Below are positions 46,123 through 55,083 of a stretch of DNA of 64,000 nucleotides, one piece after another. Under the pieces are notes generated by a model. The model was not told where the DNA came from and did not search any database. It worked only from the letters and a program-made list of their open reading frames with translations. How positions within the stretch are numbered: position 1 is the stretch's first letter; each line of letters opens with the position of its first letter. This DNA is from Sporosarcina beigongshangi (GTDB lineage Bacteria; Actinomycetota; Actinomycetes; Actinomycetales; Micrococcaceae): assembly GCF_016820535.1 (NCBI RefSeq), contig NZ_JADHDY010000006.1:186001-250000 (forward strand), read 5' to 3'. A program made the translations under genes and the position numbers.

Positions 46123-46947
46123 ATGAACGAGGAATCGTGGTCCATCACGGAACCACAAACACTGGAACTCAGCGGCGTGGCGGAAATCAAGGTGGCGCTC
46201 ATCAAGGGCCGCTTTGACATCGTCGTCACCGAGGGATCCACCACAACCCTGGAAATTTCCGAGATCGACGGACAACCACTGGAAGTCCGCTTCAGCAACG
46301 GCACCCTGAAAGTGGAGCACTTCAACGCCTCGAACTGGCTGCAGCGGCTCATCAACTTCCAGCAGTCCGCCACCGCCGTCATCAGCATCGCCGTCCCGGC
46401 CGGGGCACTCGTGAGCGCCAGCACTGTCGGTGGCGACGGCATGGTCAGCGGCAGCGTCAAGACGACCCTGCGCACCGTCACGGGCACGCTCATGGCCGAC
46501 GCCACGGAAGGCATGCTCACCATCGACACCGTCAGCGGGGAGGTCATAGCCCGCGACCACCGCGGCCCCCTGTCGATCAAGAGCGTCTCCGGCGATGTCA
46601 TGGCCTCCGGCGAACTCACCGACGTGCGCGCCAACACCGTTTCCGGCAACATCAGCCTGGACCTGCAGGGCACCCCGCGGTCGCTGAACGCCAAGTCGGT
46701 GTCCGGGGAGGTCATGGTCCGCCTGCCCGGTGAGGTGGGCGTCGACATCACGGCCACAAGCGCCTCCGGCAGCCTGTTGCTGGACCAGCAGCGCTTCTCC
46801 ACCGTGGGGCAGAGCACCGTGGCCTCGGCCGGGCCGCCGGAACCCCGCCTGAAGGCAAACACAGCCACCGTCTCAGGCGCCGTCTCGATCGTCCGCTCCC
46901 CCGCGGCCGGGTCCGGCAACCCCTCGCTGGAAAAGGAGGAGTCCTAA
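46123..46947 (+). CDS. DUF4097-family beta-strand repeat protein
   Basis: A 274-residue protein built of short beta repeats: VSGEVIARDHRGPL, SVSGDVMASGELTDV, TVSGNISLDLQG and SVSGEVMVRLPGEV recur with a period of about 20 residues, each with a V-S-G turn, forming a predicted right-handed solenoid. There is no signal peptide. The family often sits beside PadR-type regulators and is thought to act in envelope-stress adhesion or sensing, but its role is unknown. A strong GGAGGAG site precedes the ATG. It overlaps the PadR gene (TAATG). Confidence 0.8.
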   Translation: MNEESWSITEPQTLELSGVAEIKVALIKGRFDIVVTEGSTTTLEISEIDGQPLEVRFSNGTLKVEHFNASNWLQRLINFQQSATAVISIAVPAGALVSASTVGGDGMVSGSVKTTLRTVTGTLMADATEGMLTIDTVSGEVIARDHRGPLSIKSVSGDVMASGELTDVRANTVSGNISLDLQGTPRSLNAKSVSGEVMVRLPGEVGVDITATSASGSLLLDQQRFSTVGQSTVASAGPPEPRLKANTATVSGAVSIVRSPAAGSGNPSLEKEES

Positions 46948-47555
46948 TGCCTCCCGTCTTTGCCCACGGCGCATTGCGCCTGTACCTGCTCGCCGTCCTG
47001 GAACAGGGCCCGCAGCACGGCTATGAGATCATCCGCGCGCTGACCAACCGCTTTGGCGGCACCTACTCCCCCAGCGCCGGGACCGTCTACCCCCGGCTGG
47101 CAAAGCTGCAAGAGGACGGCCTGCTGGAAACCACCATGGACGGCCGCCGAACCATCTACTCCCTGACCGACGCCGGCCGGACAGAGCTTGAGCTGCGCCA
47201 GAACGAGCTCAAGGAGGTGCAGGCGAACATCACCTCTTCCGTCCGCCGGCTCGCGGACGAGATCCGCAACGAGGTGCAGGACAACATGCGCACCCTGCGC
47301 GCCGAACTGGCGGCAAGCGCCGAGACGGCACGCACTGCGGCCCACCAGGCACCCGCGGCTCCACGCAGCCATCCTGCCGGCACCGGGGCGCCGCTGCAGC
47401 AGGCGGAGTTCCTGCTGAAACAGTTCCGCGACGAACTCCGCGTGGAGCTGCGAGTGCAGTCCTCCAAAAACAAGCTGGACGAGAATGCCCTCGCCGCGTT
47501 CCAGGCAGCCCTGGAGCACGCCACGGCCGCGGTCAAGGGCGCATTCAGGGCCTAG
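46947..47555 (+). CDS. PadR-family transcriptional regulator
   Basis: A 202-residue regulator with an N-terminal winged helix typical of PadR (LYLLAVLEQGPQHGYEIIRA, then SAGTVYPRLAKLQEDGLLE and YSLTDAGR within residues 5-80). A long helical C-terminal part, with an Ala/Pro-rich interruption near residues 130-150, likely mediates dimerisation. It is co-translated with the DUF4097 gene and probably represses this unit through the dyad at 46068-46107. Confidence 0.88.
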   Translation: MPPVFAHGALRLYLLAVLEQGPQHGYEIIRALTNRFGGTYSPSAGTVYPRLAKLQEDGLLETTMDGRRTIYSLTDAGRTELELRQNELKEVQANITSSVRRLADEIRNEVQDNMRTLRAELAASAETARTAAHQAPAAPRSHPAGTGAPLQQAEFLLKQFRDELRVELRVQSSKNKLDENALAAFQAALEHATAAVKGAFRA

Positions 47556-47645
47556 CCGCCGCTCCCGGTTAGGTTCGCATGTGCGATTTATGCGAAACTA
47601 GGTACGGATCGGTTTTGAAGATCTTTTAGATGATTGGAGGCAGCT

Positions 47646-47720
47646 ATGTCCAAGCGTTCACGCAAGCGTCGGGATCGTAAGAAGGGCGGCGCTAACCACG
47701 GTAAGCGTCCCAACACTTAA
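47646..47720 (+). CDS. Ribosomal protein bL37 (24 residues)
   Basis: A 24-residue, strongly basic peptide: MSKRSRKRRDRKK followed by GGANHGKRPNT. The NHGKRPN ending and the KRxRKxRDRK start match the small 50S protein bL37 described in mycobacterial ribosomes. It has a GGAGG site five bases upstream and a strong intrinsic terminator directly downstream, so it is expressed as a single-gene unit. It is too short to be found by length-filtered gene calling. Confidence 0.85.
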   Translation: MSKRSRKRRDRKKGGANHGKRPNT

Positions 47721-47738
47721 GTCTTGACTTATAAAACA

Positions 47739-47775
47739 AAGGCCCGCAGCACCACCCGGTGCGGCGGGCTTTTGC
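47739..47775 (+). terminator. Intrinsic terminator of the bL37 gene
   Basis: A stem with arms around AAGGCCCGCAGCACC (47739-47753) and GGTGCGGCGGGCTTT (47758-47772), one bulge, followed by T. It lies 18 bp after the bL37 stop codon. Confidence 0.8.
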
Positions 47776-48564
47776 GTGCCCAGGCTGCCATTGGACTGCC
47801 CGGCCTGCCCGTCGCGGCCGTAGTTTGCGCGCAAAAGAGTCCGGGCCCGGAAAATTGCCAACGTCCGGCCGGGCGTTCCCGCTGACCCGGGCTGGCGGGA
47901 CGTCCCACCGTGACCTCGCATTCTCGGACCTTTTGCCAGCGTCATCCTGAATTTTAGGGGCCGAAACTGCGAGCTCACGCGCCGTACACATCGGCGGCGG
48001 AACGAACCGCAGTCGGCGTGAACCAATCGGACACCAAACGCTGGATCGCCACCACTCAGTGAACCAATCGGACACCAAACGCTGGATCCCCACCACCCAG
48101 CGAATCATTCGGACGGCAAACGTCGCTTCGAGGCACATTTGCCCACGTTTAGTGTCCGAATAAAACGCGAGGGGCACGAAAACCTGCAGGAGACGTCCGA
48201 ATGAAGCGTGCCGGGTGTCCATGCAGCCGCCACACAACAGATCAGGCCCCTCGAGCGGCCGCGACCATGAATATGGCCCCCAAACCACGAAGTTCATCGC
48301 CCGTGCTGCAGTTTCAATCGCCTTCAACACCAGTACTGCTTTTCCAACGCACGGCGAGGCCGGACGGCCCCAGTCCCACGTGACGGCAACGCCGGAAAGC
48401 ACCTTCAGGGCTTCGGCCCCCGTCGGCCCACGCCGCCGCACCGGTCAACCGACTGCGGGCGCCGCTCCGGGTGTGAGCAAGCAGGCAGGGTATTAAACAA
48501 GGAAAATTGTGTTCTAAAAGATAGGCTGGAGTCAAAACCCTGCCGCGTCCAGTGAAAGCCGAAA
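47776..48564. other. 790-bp gene-free region with 41-bp repeats
   Basis: No convincing gene. A long minus-strand frame across it also runs through the bL37 gene and the terminator and owes part of its length to the tandem repeat. Besides the repeat at 48018-48162 no RNA gene or mobile-element end was recognised. Confidence 0.5.
48018..48162. repeat. 41-bp tandem repeat, two good and one diverged copy, plus inverted copy
   Basis: Copies begin at 48018, 48059 and 48100, an exact 41-bp period. The first two differ at a few positions; the third keeps GCGAATCATTCGGAC and GCAAACG. An inverted partial copy, CGTTTAGTGTCCGAATA, follows at 48146-48162 and could pair with any of the direct copies. The common word is TCGGACACCAAACG. 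Function unknown. Confidence 0.8.
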
Positions 48565-49032
48565 ATGTTTGCCACCGTCCTGCTTGCCATGCTGCCGTTC
48601 GTCTGGTTCGGCATGGTCACCGCAATCTCATTCATCGAGACCCCTCTGAAGTTCAAGGCCCCCGGCATGACCCATGCCCTGGGCGTTGGAATCGGCAGGC
48701 TGGTCTTCAAGGTGCTGAACGGGGTCGAGGCGGTCCTGGCTGTGCTCATCCTTGGCGCCTGGACGCTGCAGCCGCGGATGGTGACGCTGCCGGCCGGCGT
48801 GCTTCTGGCTGTCGCGGTCGCGGCGCTGGCCCTGCAGGTCCTGGCGCTGCGCCCGGCCATGGGACAGCGCACCAAGGCACTCTCGGACACCGCCCTGACC
48901 CACACGGGAGGCACCGCTGTGAAGGCCAGAGTGGCCACGCTGACCCATGTCAGCTACATCGTGTCCGAGATGCTGAAAGCGGCCGCCCTGCCGGTGGCCG
49001 GCGTTCTCATCGTCCTCGAGCTGGCGGCCTAG
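48565..49032 (+). CDS. Four-helix membrane protein of unknown function
   Basis: A 155-residue protein with four hydrophobic segments (residues about 1-20, 45-65, 70-95 and 130-150) and charged loops. The first helix ends in FIETPLKFKAPG, where Glu and Pro are probably conserved. No family was recognised with certainty. It precedes the truncated haemoglobin gene by 6 bp on the same strand, so the two are likely co-transcribed; a link to respiration or nitric oxide/oxygen handling is conceivable but not shown. Confidence 0.7.
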   Translation: MFATVLLAMLPFVWFGMVTAISFIETPLKFKAPGMTHALGVGIGRLVFKVLNGVEAVLAVLILGAWTLQPRMVTLPAGVLLAVAVAALALQVLALRPAMGQRTKALSDTALTHTGGTAVKARVATLTHVSYIVSEMLKAAALPVAGVLIVLELAA

Positions 49033-49038
49033 CCCGCC

Positions 49039-49581
49039 ATGGACAACACGGCACGGGAGGCGCGCCAGCCGCTCAACTCCGGCAGGACGGCGTCGAACCT
49101 CAACAGCTACCGGGGCACGGTCGGCCAGTCCGACGGCGGCGACTCCCCTTGGGAGGGCGGCTCCCCGCGCGTGGACATTGCCACGCGCGAGGACGTGCTG
49201 CTTCTCGTGGAGACCTTCTACACCAAGGCGTTTCGGGATGAACTCATCGGGCACATCTTCACGGAGGTCGCGCACATGGACTTGGCGCGCCACATGCCCG
49301 TCATGGCCGACTTCTGGCAGACGGTTCTGTTCAAGGCGGGGTTGTATAGCAGGAATGCGCTGCAGATTCATTTCAACATCAACGCCAAGGAGCCGTTGAC
49401 GCTGGAACACTTCAACCGGTGGCTGCAGCTGTGGACCATCACGGTGGATGAACTTTTTTCCGGGGAGAAGGCCGAGATGGCCAAGGTGCAGGCCCACCTG
49501 ATTGCCGGATCGCTGCACCGCCGCGTGACGGGCCGTCCGGCAAGCCAGTACAGCACCATTTCCGTGCGGCAGGACACCTAG
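49039..49581 (+). CDS. Group III truncated haemoglobin
   Basis: A 180-residue protein: about 45 polar residues, then a globin core. Core segments are DVLLLVETFYTKAFRDELIG (A-B helices), HMPVMADFWQTVLF (E helix region) and EHFNRWLQLWTITVDELF (F-G). The proximal haem His is H124 in EHFNRW. The group III type lacks the Gly-Gly motifs of group I/II. Proposed family roles are oxygen/NO chemistry or redox sensing. The polar N-terminal extension is unusual compared with the usual length of about 130-140 residues; a later start could remove it but no better ribosome-binding site was found. Confidence 0.82.
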   Translation: MDNTAREARQPLNSGRTASNLNSYRGTVGQSDGGDSPWEGGSPRVDIATREDVLLLVETFYTKAFRDELIGHIFTEVAHMDLARHMPVMADFWQTVLFKAGLYSRNALQIHFNINAKEPLTLEHFNRWLQLWTITVDELFSGEKAEMAKVQAHLIAGSLHRRVTGRPASQYSTISVRQDT

Positions 49582-49627
49582 GCGCCCGGACGCGCCATGC
49601 AGCCGCGGGCGCGCCCGCGGCAACGGG

Positions 49628-49894
49628 TTAGACCGAGGCGGGGCGGCCTTCGTGCAGGCGTGCGAGGATGGCGGCCTTGAGGGTATCGGGTGCGGCTTCC
49701 TTGCAGGAGCGCTTCACCACGGAGCGGATGACGCACTCGAGGTCGTATTCCTGGGCGCAGTCAGTGCAACCGTCAAGGTGGGCCTTGATCTCGCCGAGGT
49801 CTTCGCGGGACAGCGCACCGTCCAGGTATTCATAAATCCGCACGATGCGTTTGTCGTCGCAATCGCCCAGGCTTTGGCAGTCGCCCATGGTCAT
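49628..49894 (-). CDS. rsrA: Zinc-binding anti-sigma factor RsrA
   Basis: An 88-residue ZAS-type anti-sigma factor. The zinc motif H39-x3-C43-x2-C46 plus C12 forms the redox switch known from RsrA/RshA. Additional Cys at 6, 54 and 64 are present. Under thiol oxidation a disulfide forms, zinc is lost and SigR is released. The ATG overlaps the sigR stop codon (ATGA), so the two proteins are made in a coupled way. Confidence 0.92.
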   Translation of the reverse strand: MTMGDCQSLGDCDDKRIVRIYEYLDGALSREDLGEIKAHLDGCTDCAQEYDLECVIRSVVKRSCKEAAPDTLKAAILARLHEGRPASV

Positions 49895-50640
49895 TTCTCC
49901 GTCTCAGTTAGTTGGTCGGCGTCCTTGAGGTAGCCGCGCTCCACGGCATAGTCAGCCAACATGTCACGCAGGAGCTTGCGCCCGCGGTGCAGCCGTGACA
50001 TCACGGTGCCGATGGGCGTATTCATGATCTCGGAGATCTCCTTGTAGGCAAATCCCTCGACATCGGCAAAATACACGGCCAGCCGGAACTCCTCCGGGAT
50101 GGCCTGCAATGCATTTTTCACGTCGGAGTCGGGCAGGTGGTCCAAGGCGTCAGCCTCGGCCGAACGCAGCCCCTTCGAGGTGTGGGATTCCGCACGTGCC
50201 AGCTGCCAGTCCTCAATGGAGTCCGCGTTGGACTGCAGGGGCTCGCGCTGGCGCTTGCGGTACAGGTTGATGTACGTGTTGGTCAGGATCCGGTACAGCC
50301 AGGCCTTCAAGTTGGTGCCCGGCTTGTACTGGTGGAACGCAGAGAACGCCTTGGTGTAGGCCTCCTGGACCAAGTCCTCGGCATCGCTGGGATTGCGCGC
50401 CATGCGCATGGCTGCCGAATACAGCTGGTCGACGTACACCATGGCGTCACGCTCAAAGCGTGCACGCCTGGCTTCAGTGGTCTCGTTGGCAACGTCAACG
50501 CCGGCCACGTCCGTGACCACCACGGCCGGTTCGGTGCTGACAGTTTGCTCAGGCTCGGAAATGTTCATCACTGATGAGTCTATGCTCACCCGCAGCTGGA
50601 AGTCCGCCGCGGGGGCGGCCTGTGGGCTGAGTGTCTGCAT
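49891..50640 (-). CDS. sigR: ECF sigma factor SigR (thiol-oxidative stress)
   Basis: A 249-residue group 4 sigma factor. Region 2 spans about residues 60-130 ([20 protein letters not shown]; region 2.4 [18 protein letters not shown]) and region 4 about 175-235 ([34 protein letters not shown]). The ATG at 50640 is chosen because AAGGA lies upstream at good distance; ATG 50568 is an alternative that would drop 24 residues. The open frame runs far upstream opposite aroA but that part is not coding. It is autoregulated from a SigR promoter at 50708-50733. Confidence 0.92.
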   Translation of the reverse strand: MQTLSPQAAPAADFQLRVSIDSSVMNISEPEQTVSTEPAVVVTDVAGVDVANETTEARRARFERDAMVYVDQLYSAAMRMARNPSDAEDLVQEAYTKAFSAFHQYKPGTNLKAWLYRILTNTYINLYRKRQREPLQSNADSIEDWQLARAESHTSKGLRSAEADALDHLPDSDVKNALQAIPEEFRLAVYFADVEGFAYKEISEIMNTPIGTVMSRLHRGRKLLRDMLADYAVERGYLKDADQLTETEK

Positions 50641-50707
50641 TCCGTTCCTTTCCATGGCCTGCTGCGTTCCTGTGGCGCCCGCTTCGCAAGGCACCGCTAA
50701 TGATGCA

Positions 50708-50733
50708 AACCGGCCGGCGCCGTCGGATATTCC
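50708..50733 (-). promoter_or_regulatory. SigR-type promoter of sigR-rsrA
   Basis: On the minus strand GGAAT (50733-50729), exactly 18 bp, then GTT (50710-50708). This matches the published SigR/SigH consensus (GGAAT-N18/19-GTT). It lies about 70 bp upstream of the sigR start. Confidence 0.85.
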
Positions 50734-50836
50734 GCAAACGCCGCCCCAAGGTGGGAGACTTGTACACAGCAAGAGCCTTCCGCAGCCCGGCCGCCGCCAC
50801 AGCCGGAAGGCAACGAGCACCATACAGGAGGTTTCC

Positions 50837-51352
50837 TTGACCATTGTCCGCGCCCTTGCCCGCCCCATGCTTGCGTCCTCGTTCATCCTTTCCGGCATAG
50901 ACCGGCTGCGCAATGCGGAACAGACCGCTGCGTCGCTGGGGCCCGTGTTGCGCCCGCTGGGTGCCGCACTGCCGGTGGAGACGAGCCAGAAGAACCTGGC
51001 CCGCGTCATTGCCGGCACGCAGGTGGGTGCCGGCGTGCTGCTGGCCACCGGGAAGTTTGCGCGCCCCGCCGCCGTGGTGCTGGCACTGACTGCTGCGCTG
51101 AACACTGTGGCCGAGTACCGCAACGCGGACCAGTCCACCAAGGAAAACCGCGCCCACCGCCGCAACCAGCTGGGCAAGAACATTGGCCTGATCGGCGGCG
51201 CCCTGCTGGCCAGCGTGGACACCGCCGGCCGCCCCGGCCTGGCCTGGCGCGCCGAGAAGCTCGTTGAAGCCGGCAAGAAGACCACCAAGAAGCAGCTGCA
51301 GAACGCGGACAAGCAGGTCCGCGCCCTCGCCCACGACGTGACAGGACAGTAA
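50837..51352 (+). CDS. DoxX-family membrane protein
   Basis: A 171-residue protein with a TTG start at 50837, decided by a perfect AGGAGG site five bases upstream. [20 protein letters not shown] is the typical DoxX N terminus; three to four helices follow, then a charged, Lys-rich C-terminal tail (residues about 140-171). It is followed by aroA after 6 bp. DoxX proteins are linked to thiol and redox stress in mycobacteria; the divergent SigR gene is consistent with that but may be chance. Confidence 0.83.
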   Translation: MTIVRALARPMLASSFILSGIDRLRNAEQTAASLGPVLRPLGAALPVETSQKNLARVIAGTQVGAGVLLATGKFARPAAVVLALTAALNTVAEYRNADQSTKENRAHRRNQLGKNIGLIGGALLASVDTAGRPGLAWRAEKLVEAGKKTTKKQLQNADKQVRALAHDVTGQ

Positions 51353-51358
51353 CAACAC

Positions 51359-52699
51359 ATGACCGCCGCCCTTTGGCCCGCACCTTTCTCCGCCACCCCC
51401 TTGGACGCCACGGTCACCATTCCGGCGTCCAAGTCGCTGACCAACCGGTACCTTGTCCTCGCAGCCATCGCCGACGGCGAATCCCGCCTCCGCGCCCCGC
51501 TGCAGTCCCGCGATTCGGACCTCATGATCGGTGCGCTGCGCGCCCTGGGTGCCGCCATCACCGAGGTGCCGGGCTCGGGCGACGTCCCCGACCTGGTGGT
51601 CACCCCCATCCCCGCCGGCTTCACCGCCCCTGAAGGCCTGACCGTGGACTGCGGCCTGGCCGGCACGGTCATGCGCTTTGTCCCCCCGCTGGCCGCCCTT
51701 GTCTCCGGGGCGGTGACGTTCGACGGCGACCCCGCGGCCCTTGTGCGCCCCATGGCTCCGATTGTGGCTGCGTTGGAAGGGCTTCGCGTGCGGGTCGAGG
51801 ACGGGCAGGACGGCTTCCTGCCGTTCACCGTCCACGGCACGGGTTCCGTGGACGGCGGCCATGTGCAGCTCGATGCCGGCGCCTCCTCCCAGTTCATCTC
51901 CGCCATCCTCCTGGTTGCCGCCCGTTTTAACACACCCCTGCACCTTGAGCACGTGGGCGAGTCAGTGCCCAGCGTGGACCACATCTCCATGACAGTGGAG
52001 GTGCTGCGCTCCCTCGGCGTGGAGGTGGACGATTCCACCCCGCTGAACTGGATCGTGCAGCCGGGCCGCATTGCCGGCTTCGATGTCTCACTTGAGCAGG
52101 ACCTCTCCAATGCCGGCCCGTTCCTGGCCGCCGCCCTCGCCACGCGCGGCACCGTCCGGATCCCGAACTGGCCGTCCAACACCACGCAGGTGGGCGACAA
52201 ATGGCGTGAGATCCTCCCCCAGTTTGGCGCCACGGTCACCCTGGAAGACGGCGTCCTCACCGTCACCGGCGGTGCCGAGATCCGCGGCGTCGACATCTCC
52301 GACACCTCCGAGCTGGCGCCGTCCACCGCCGCCATCTGTGCCCTGGCCTCCACGCCGTCCCGACTGCGCGGCATCTCCCACCTGCGCGGGCACGAAACCG
52401 ACCGCCTCGCCGCGCTCGTGGCGGAGATCAACGCCCTCGGCGGCAAGGCCGAGGAGACCGAGGATGGGCTGATCATCAACCCCGCACCCCTCCATGGCGG
52501 CGTGTTCCACAGCTACCACGACCACCGGATGGCCACAGCCGGCGCCATCATCGGACTGGCTGTGCCCGGCGTCGAGGTTGAGAACATCGCCACCACAGCC
52601 AAGACCATGCCCGAATTCCCGGCCATGTGGGCGGCCATGGTGGCCCAAACGGCCGAGCCCTCACAAGCTGCCGGTGCGGCGGTGGAAGCCGGGGCGTAG
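51359..52699 (+). CDS. aroA: 3-Phosphoshikimate 1-carboxyvinyltransferase (EPSP synthase)
   Basis: A 446-residue EPSP synthase of the shikimate pathway. It has [20 protein letters not shown] (substrate-binding, residues about 20-40), [29 protein letters not shown], and the late [16 protein letters not shown] and [16 protein letters not shown] motifs. Its GTVMRF segment carries G-x-A/V-M-R as in class I-like enzymes. It sits in the conserved actinobacterial order aroA-rsgA-hisN beside sigR-rsrA. Confidence 0.95.
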   Translation: MTAALWPAPFSATPLDATVTIPASKSLTNRYLVLAAIADGESRLRAPLQSRDSDLMIGALRALGAAITEVPGSGDVPDLVVTPIPAGFTAPEGLTVDCGLAGTVMRFVPPLAALVSGAVTFDGDPAALVRPMAPIVAALEGLRVRVEDGQDGFLPFTVHGTGSVDGGHVQLDAGASSQFISAILLVAARFNTPLHLEHVGESVPSVDHISMTVEVLRSLGVEVDDSTPLNWIVQPGRIAGFDVSLEQDLSNAGPFLAAALATRGTVRIPNWPSNTTQVGDKWREILPQFGATVTLEDGVLTVTGGAEIRGVDISDTSELAPSTAAICALASTPSRLRGISHLRGHETDRLAALVAEINALGGKAEETEDGLIINPAPLHGGVFHSYHDHRMATAGAIIGLAVPGVEVENIATTAKTMPEFPAMWAAMVAQTAEPSQAAGAAVEAGA

Positions 52700-52703
52700 G
52701 CGC

Positions 52704-53822
52704 ATGGCACGGGATTACAGCAACTGGGACGAATCCGATGTCCGCGTGCGGGCAAACAAGAAGGGCAGCCGCCCGCGCACCAAGGACCGGCCCGCCCATG
52801 AGGATGCGGTCATCGGTCGGATCGTCACGGTGGACCGCGGGCGCTACACCGCCATCGTGGACGAGGACCTGCCCACAGAGCGCGTCCTGATCGCGGCGCG
52901 CGCCAGGGAGCTGCGGCGAAACCCCGTGGTGGCGGGCGACTTCGTGGCGCTCGTCGGCGACACCACCGGCAAGCCCGACACCCTGGCACGGCTTGTCCGG
53001 GTGGAGGAACGGCGCACCCTGCTGCGCCGCAGCGCCGACGACACCGACCCCGTGGAGCGGGTGGTGGTGGCCAACGCCGACCAGCTGGTCATTGTGGTGG
53101 CCGCAGCCAACCCGGAGCCGCGCACCGGCTTTATCGACCGCGCCCTCGTGGCCGCCTATGATTCCGGCATCGAACCGCTGCTGCTGATCACCAAGACCGA
53201 CATCAAGGACCCCACCGAACTGCTCGCCAACTACGAGCACCTGGACATGACGGTCATCATCAGCCGCACGGCCGCGGACGGCGCCTCGGGCATCGACGCG
53301 CGCAGCGACGACGGCGACTCTGCGCTCCTGGCCGGGGGCGCCGTCGAGCATCTTCACGGCTACCTCGACGGGAAGGTCTCCGTCCTGGTGGGGCACTCCG
53401 GCGTAGGCAAGTCCACCATGGTGAACGCCCTGACCGGCTCGCAACGCGCCACCGGCGGCGTCAACGCCGTCACCGGCCGGGGCAGGCATACGTCCTCCTC
53501 GGCGCTGGCCCTGAAGCTGCAGGACGCCGCCACCGGGTCGTGGATCATCGACACCCCCGGCATCCGCTCCTTCGGCCTGGCGCACGTGGACCCGGACCGG
53601 ATCCTGCAGGCCTTCCCGGACCTGGCACCCGGCGCCGAGAACTGCGAACGCGGCTGCAAGCACGACAATGCCGCCGTAAACTGCGGCCTGGACCCGTGGG
53701 TTGCTGGCGGAAACGCGGGCGACGCCGGGCCCGCCCGCCTCGCGTCGCTGCGACGCCTCTTCGGCACCAGCGACCGCACGGAAGGCCGTGCGGCGGAGAA
53801 GGAGCTCGGCGTCACCGACTGA
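52704..53822 (+). CDS. rsgA: Ribosome small-subunit-dependent GTPase RsgA
   Basis: A 372-residue circularly permuted GTPase that helps 30S subunit maturation. An OB-fold (residues about 35-95) precedes a G domain with the order G4 (LLITKTDI), G1 (GHSGVGKST) and G3 (DTPGIRSFG). The zinc-binding C-terminal part is CERGCKHDNAAVNC. The ATG lies 4 bp after the aroA stop. Confidence 0.94.
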   Translation: MARDYSNWDESDVRVRANKKGSRPRTKDRPAHEDAVIGRIVTVDRGRYTAIVDEDLPTERVLIAARARELRRNPVVAGDFVALVGDTTGKPDTLARLVRVEERRTLLRRSADDTDPVERVVVANADQLVIVVAAANPEPRTGFIDRALVAAYDSGIEPLLLITKTDIKDPTELLANYEHLDMTVIISRTAADGASGIDARSDDGDSALLAGGAVEHLHGYLDGKVSVLVGHSGVGKSTMVNALTGSQRATGGVNAVTGRGRHTSSSALALKLQDAATGSWIIDTPGIRSFGLAHVDPDRILQAFPDLAPGAENCERGCKHDNAAVNCGLDPWVAGGNAGDAGPARLASLRRLFGTSDRTEGRAAEKELGVTD

Positions 53823-53898
53823 TGCCCGACGGCGGCCGGCCCGCCTGGGCGCATTGGCGGAGGTTCTGCTCCGCGGCAGGATCCATGCGCCCACCACG

Positions 53899-53971
53899 CC
53901 TGCGCACCGTTAATTCTGAATGGCGCGCAACCCTTGGAGTTGCGCGCCATTCAAAATTAACGGTGCGCAGG
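53899..53971. repeat. 33-bp near-perfect inverted repeat
   Basis: Arms 53899-53931 and 53939-53971 are complementary at 32 of 33 positions around a seven-base loop. The arms are partly AT-rich (GTTAATT) and partly GC-rich (GGCGCGCAAC). It lies 77 bp after rsgA and 103 bp before hisN, both on the plus strand. It is longer than needed for a terminator and lacks a T-run; a dispersed palindromic element is likely. Confidence 0.8.
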
Positions 53972-54073
53972 AGCATGAGTGCGGGTGGCTTGACCGTGAG
54001 TCCGCCGGCTGACGGAGCAGTGAAAACCGGGTCATGACGGCCGCCGGCGCCAATCCGCGATAGCGTAAACAGC

Positions 54074-54889
54074 ATGACCATCGAACCCCAGACGTACAAC
54101 GACGACCTCCGCCTCGCCCACGTGCTCGCAGACAGCGTGGATTCCCTGACCATGTCCCGCTTCAAGGCCCTCGACCTGGCCATCGAAACCAAGCCGGACC
54201 TGACGCCCGTCACGGACGCCGACAAGGCCGCCGAGGAATCCATCCGCAGCCAGCTCGCCCGCGTCCGTCCGCGCGACGCCGTCCTCGGCGAGGAGTTCGG
54301 CAGCAGCGGACACGGCACGCGCCGCTGGATCATCGACCCCATCGACGGCACCAAGAACTTTGTCCGCGGGGTCCCCGTCTGGGCCACTCTGATCGCGCTC
54401 GTCGACGAGGGTGTCCCCGTCGTGGGACTCGTCAGCGCCCCGGCCCTCGGAAAGCGCTGGTGGGCGGCCACCGGCACTGGCGCCTACATGGGCAAGTCCC
54501 TCGCCTCAGCCACCCGCATCCGCGTCTCCAACGTCTCGGAACTCAAGGACGCCTCCATGTCCTACTCATCCATGACCGGCTGGAAGGAGCGCGGCAACCG
54601 CGACGACTTCCTCGCACTGACCGATGACGTCTGGCGCACCCGCGCCTATGGCGATTTCTGGTCCTACTGCATGGTCGCCGAGGGCAGCGTGGACATCGCC
54701 TGCGAGCCCGAACTCAACCTCTACGACATGGCCGCCCTGGTCCCGATCGTGCAGGAGGCCGGCGGCCGCTTCACCTCGCTCGACGGCGTCGACGGCCCCT
54801 ACGGCGGCAACGCCCTGGCCACCAACTCCATCCTGCACACGGAGGTGCTGCAGCGCCTGAACCCCAGCTGGGACGACCTCCTCGGCTGA
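54074..54889 (+). CDS. hisN: Inositol-monophosphatase-fold histidinol phosphatase HisN
   Basis: A 271-residue member of the inositol monophosphatase superfamily. Metal ligands lie in GEEFG and in [15 protein letters not shown]; the third Asp lies in [21 protein letters not shown]. In actinobacteria the homologue at this place near aroA and rsgA is the HisN-type histidinol-phosphate phosphatase. A plain inositol phosphatase cannot be excluded. Confidence 0.86.
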   Translation: MTIEPQTYNDDLRLAHVLADSVDSLTMSRFKALDLAIETKPDLTPVTDADKAAEESIRSQLARVRPRDAVLGEEFGSSGHGTRRWIIDPIDGTKNFVRGVPVWATLIALVDEGVPVVGLVSAPALGKRWWAATGTGAYMGKSLASATRIRVSNVSELKDASMSYSSMTGWKERGNRDDFLALTDDVWRTRAYGDFWSYCMVAEGSVDIACEPELNLYDMAALVPIVQEAGGRFTSLDGVDGPYGGNALATNSILHTEVLQRLNPSWDDLLG

Positions 54890-54960
54890 TCCCCACGCCC
54901 TCCCCTCGGGCGAATGGGAGCCTCCGCGCCCGCCCGGGCAGGCATTAACACAGGTGGGTT

Positions 54961-54995
54961 AAGTGCGACGGCGACCTCCCGCCGTCGCACTTTTG
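54961..54995 (+). terminator. Intrinsic terminator after hisN
   Basis: Perfect 13-bp arms AAGTGCGACGGCG (54961-54973) and its complement (54980-54992) followed by TTTT, about 70 bp after the hisN stop. Confidence 0.88.
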
Positions 54996-55083
54996 CGGCA
55001 CCTTGCGCCGGGGTCCGGAAGCCCTACGACACACGGCGTAACAAATGCACAACTAAAAAAGTTGGGCTAATCTCTTGTGCATA

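Noticed and set aside
47692-48441. 249-codon minus-strand frame in the gene-free region
   Set aside because: It runs through the bL37 gene and its terminator and through the 41-bp repeats; no ribosome-binding site or domain.
49891-52479. A single minus-strand frame of 862 codons covering sigR and the DNA opposite aroA
   Set aside because: The part beyond the sigR start (50640) is antisense to aroA, has Ser/Arg/Thr-rich composition and no homology, and the SigR promoter lies inside it.
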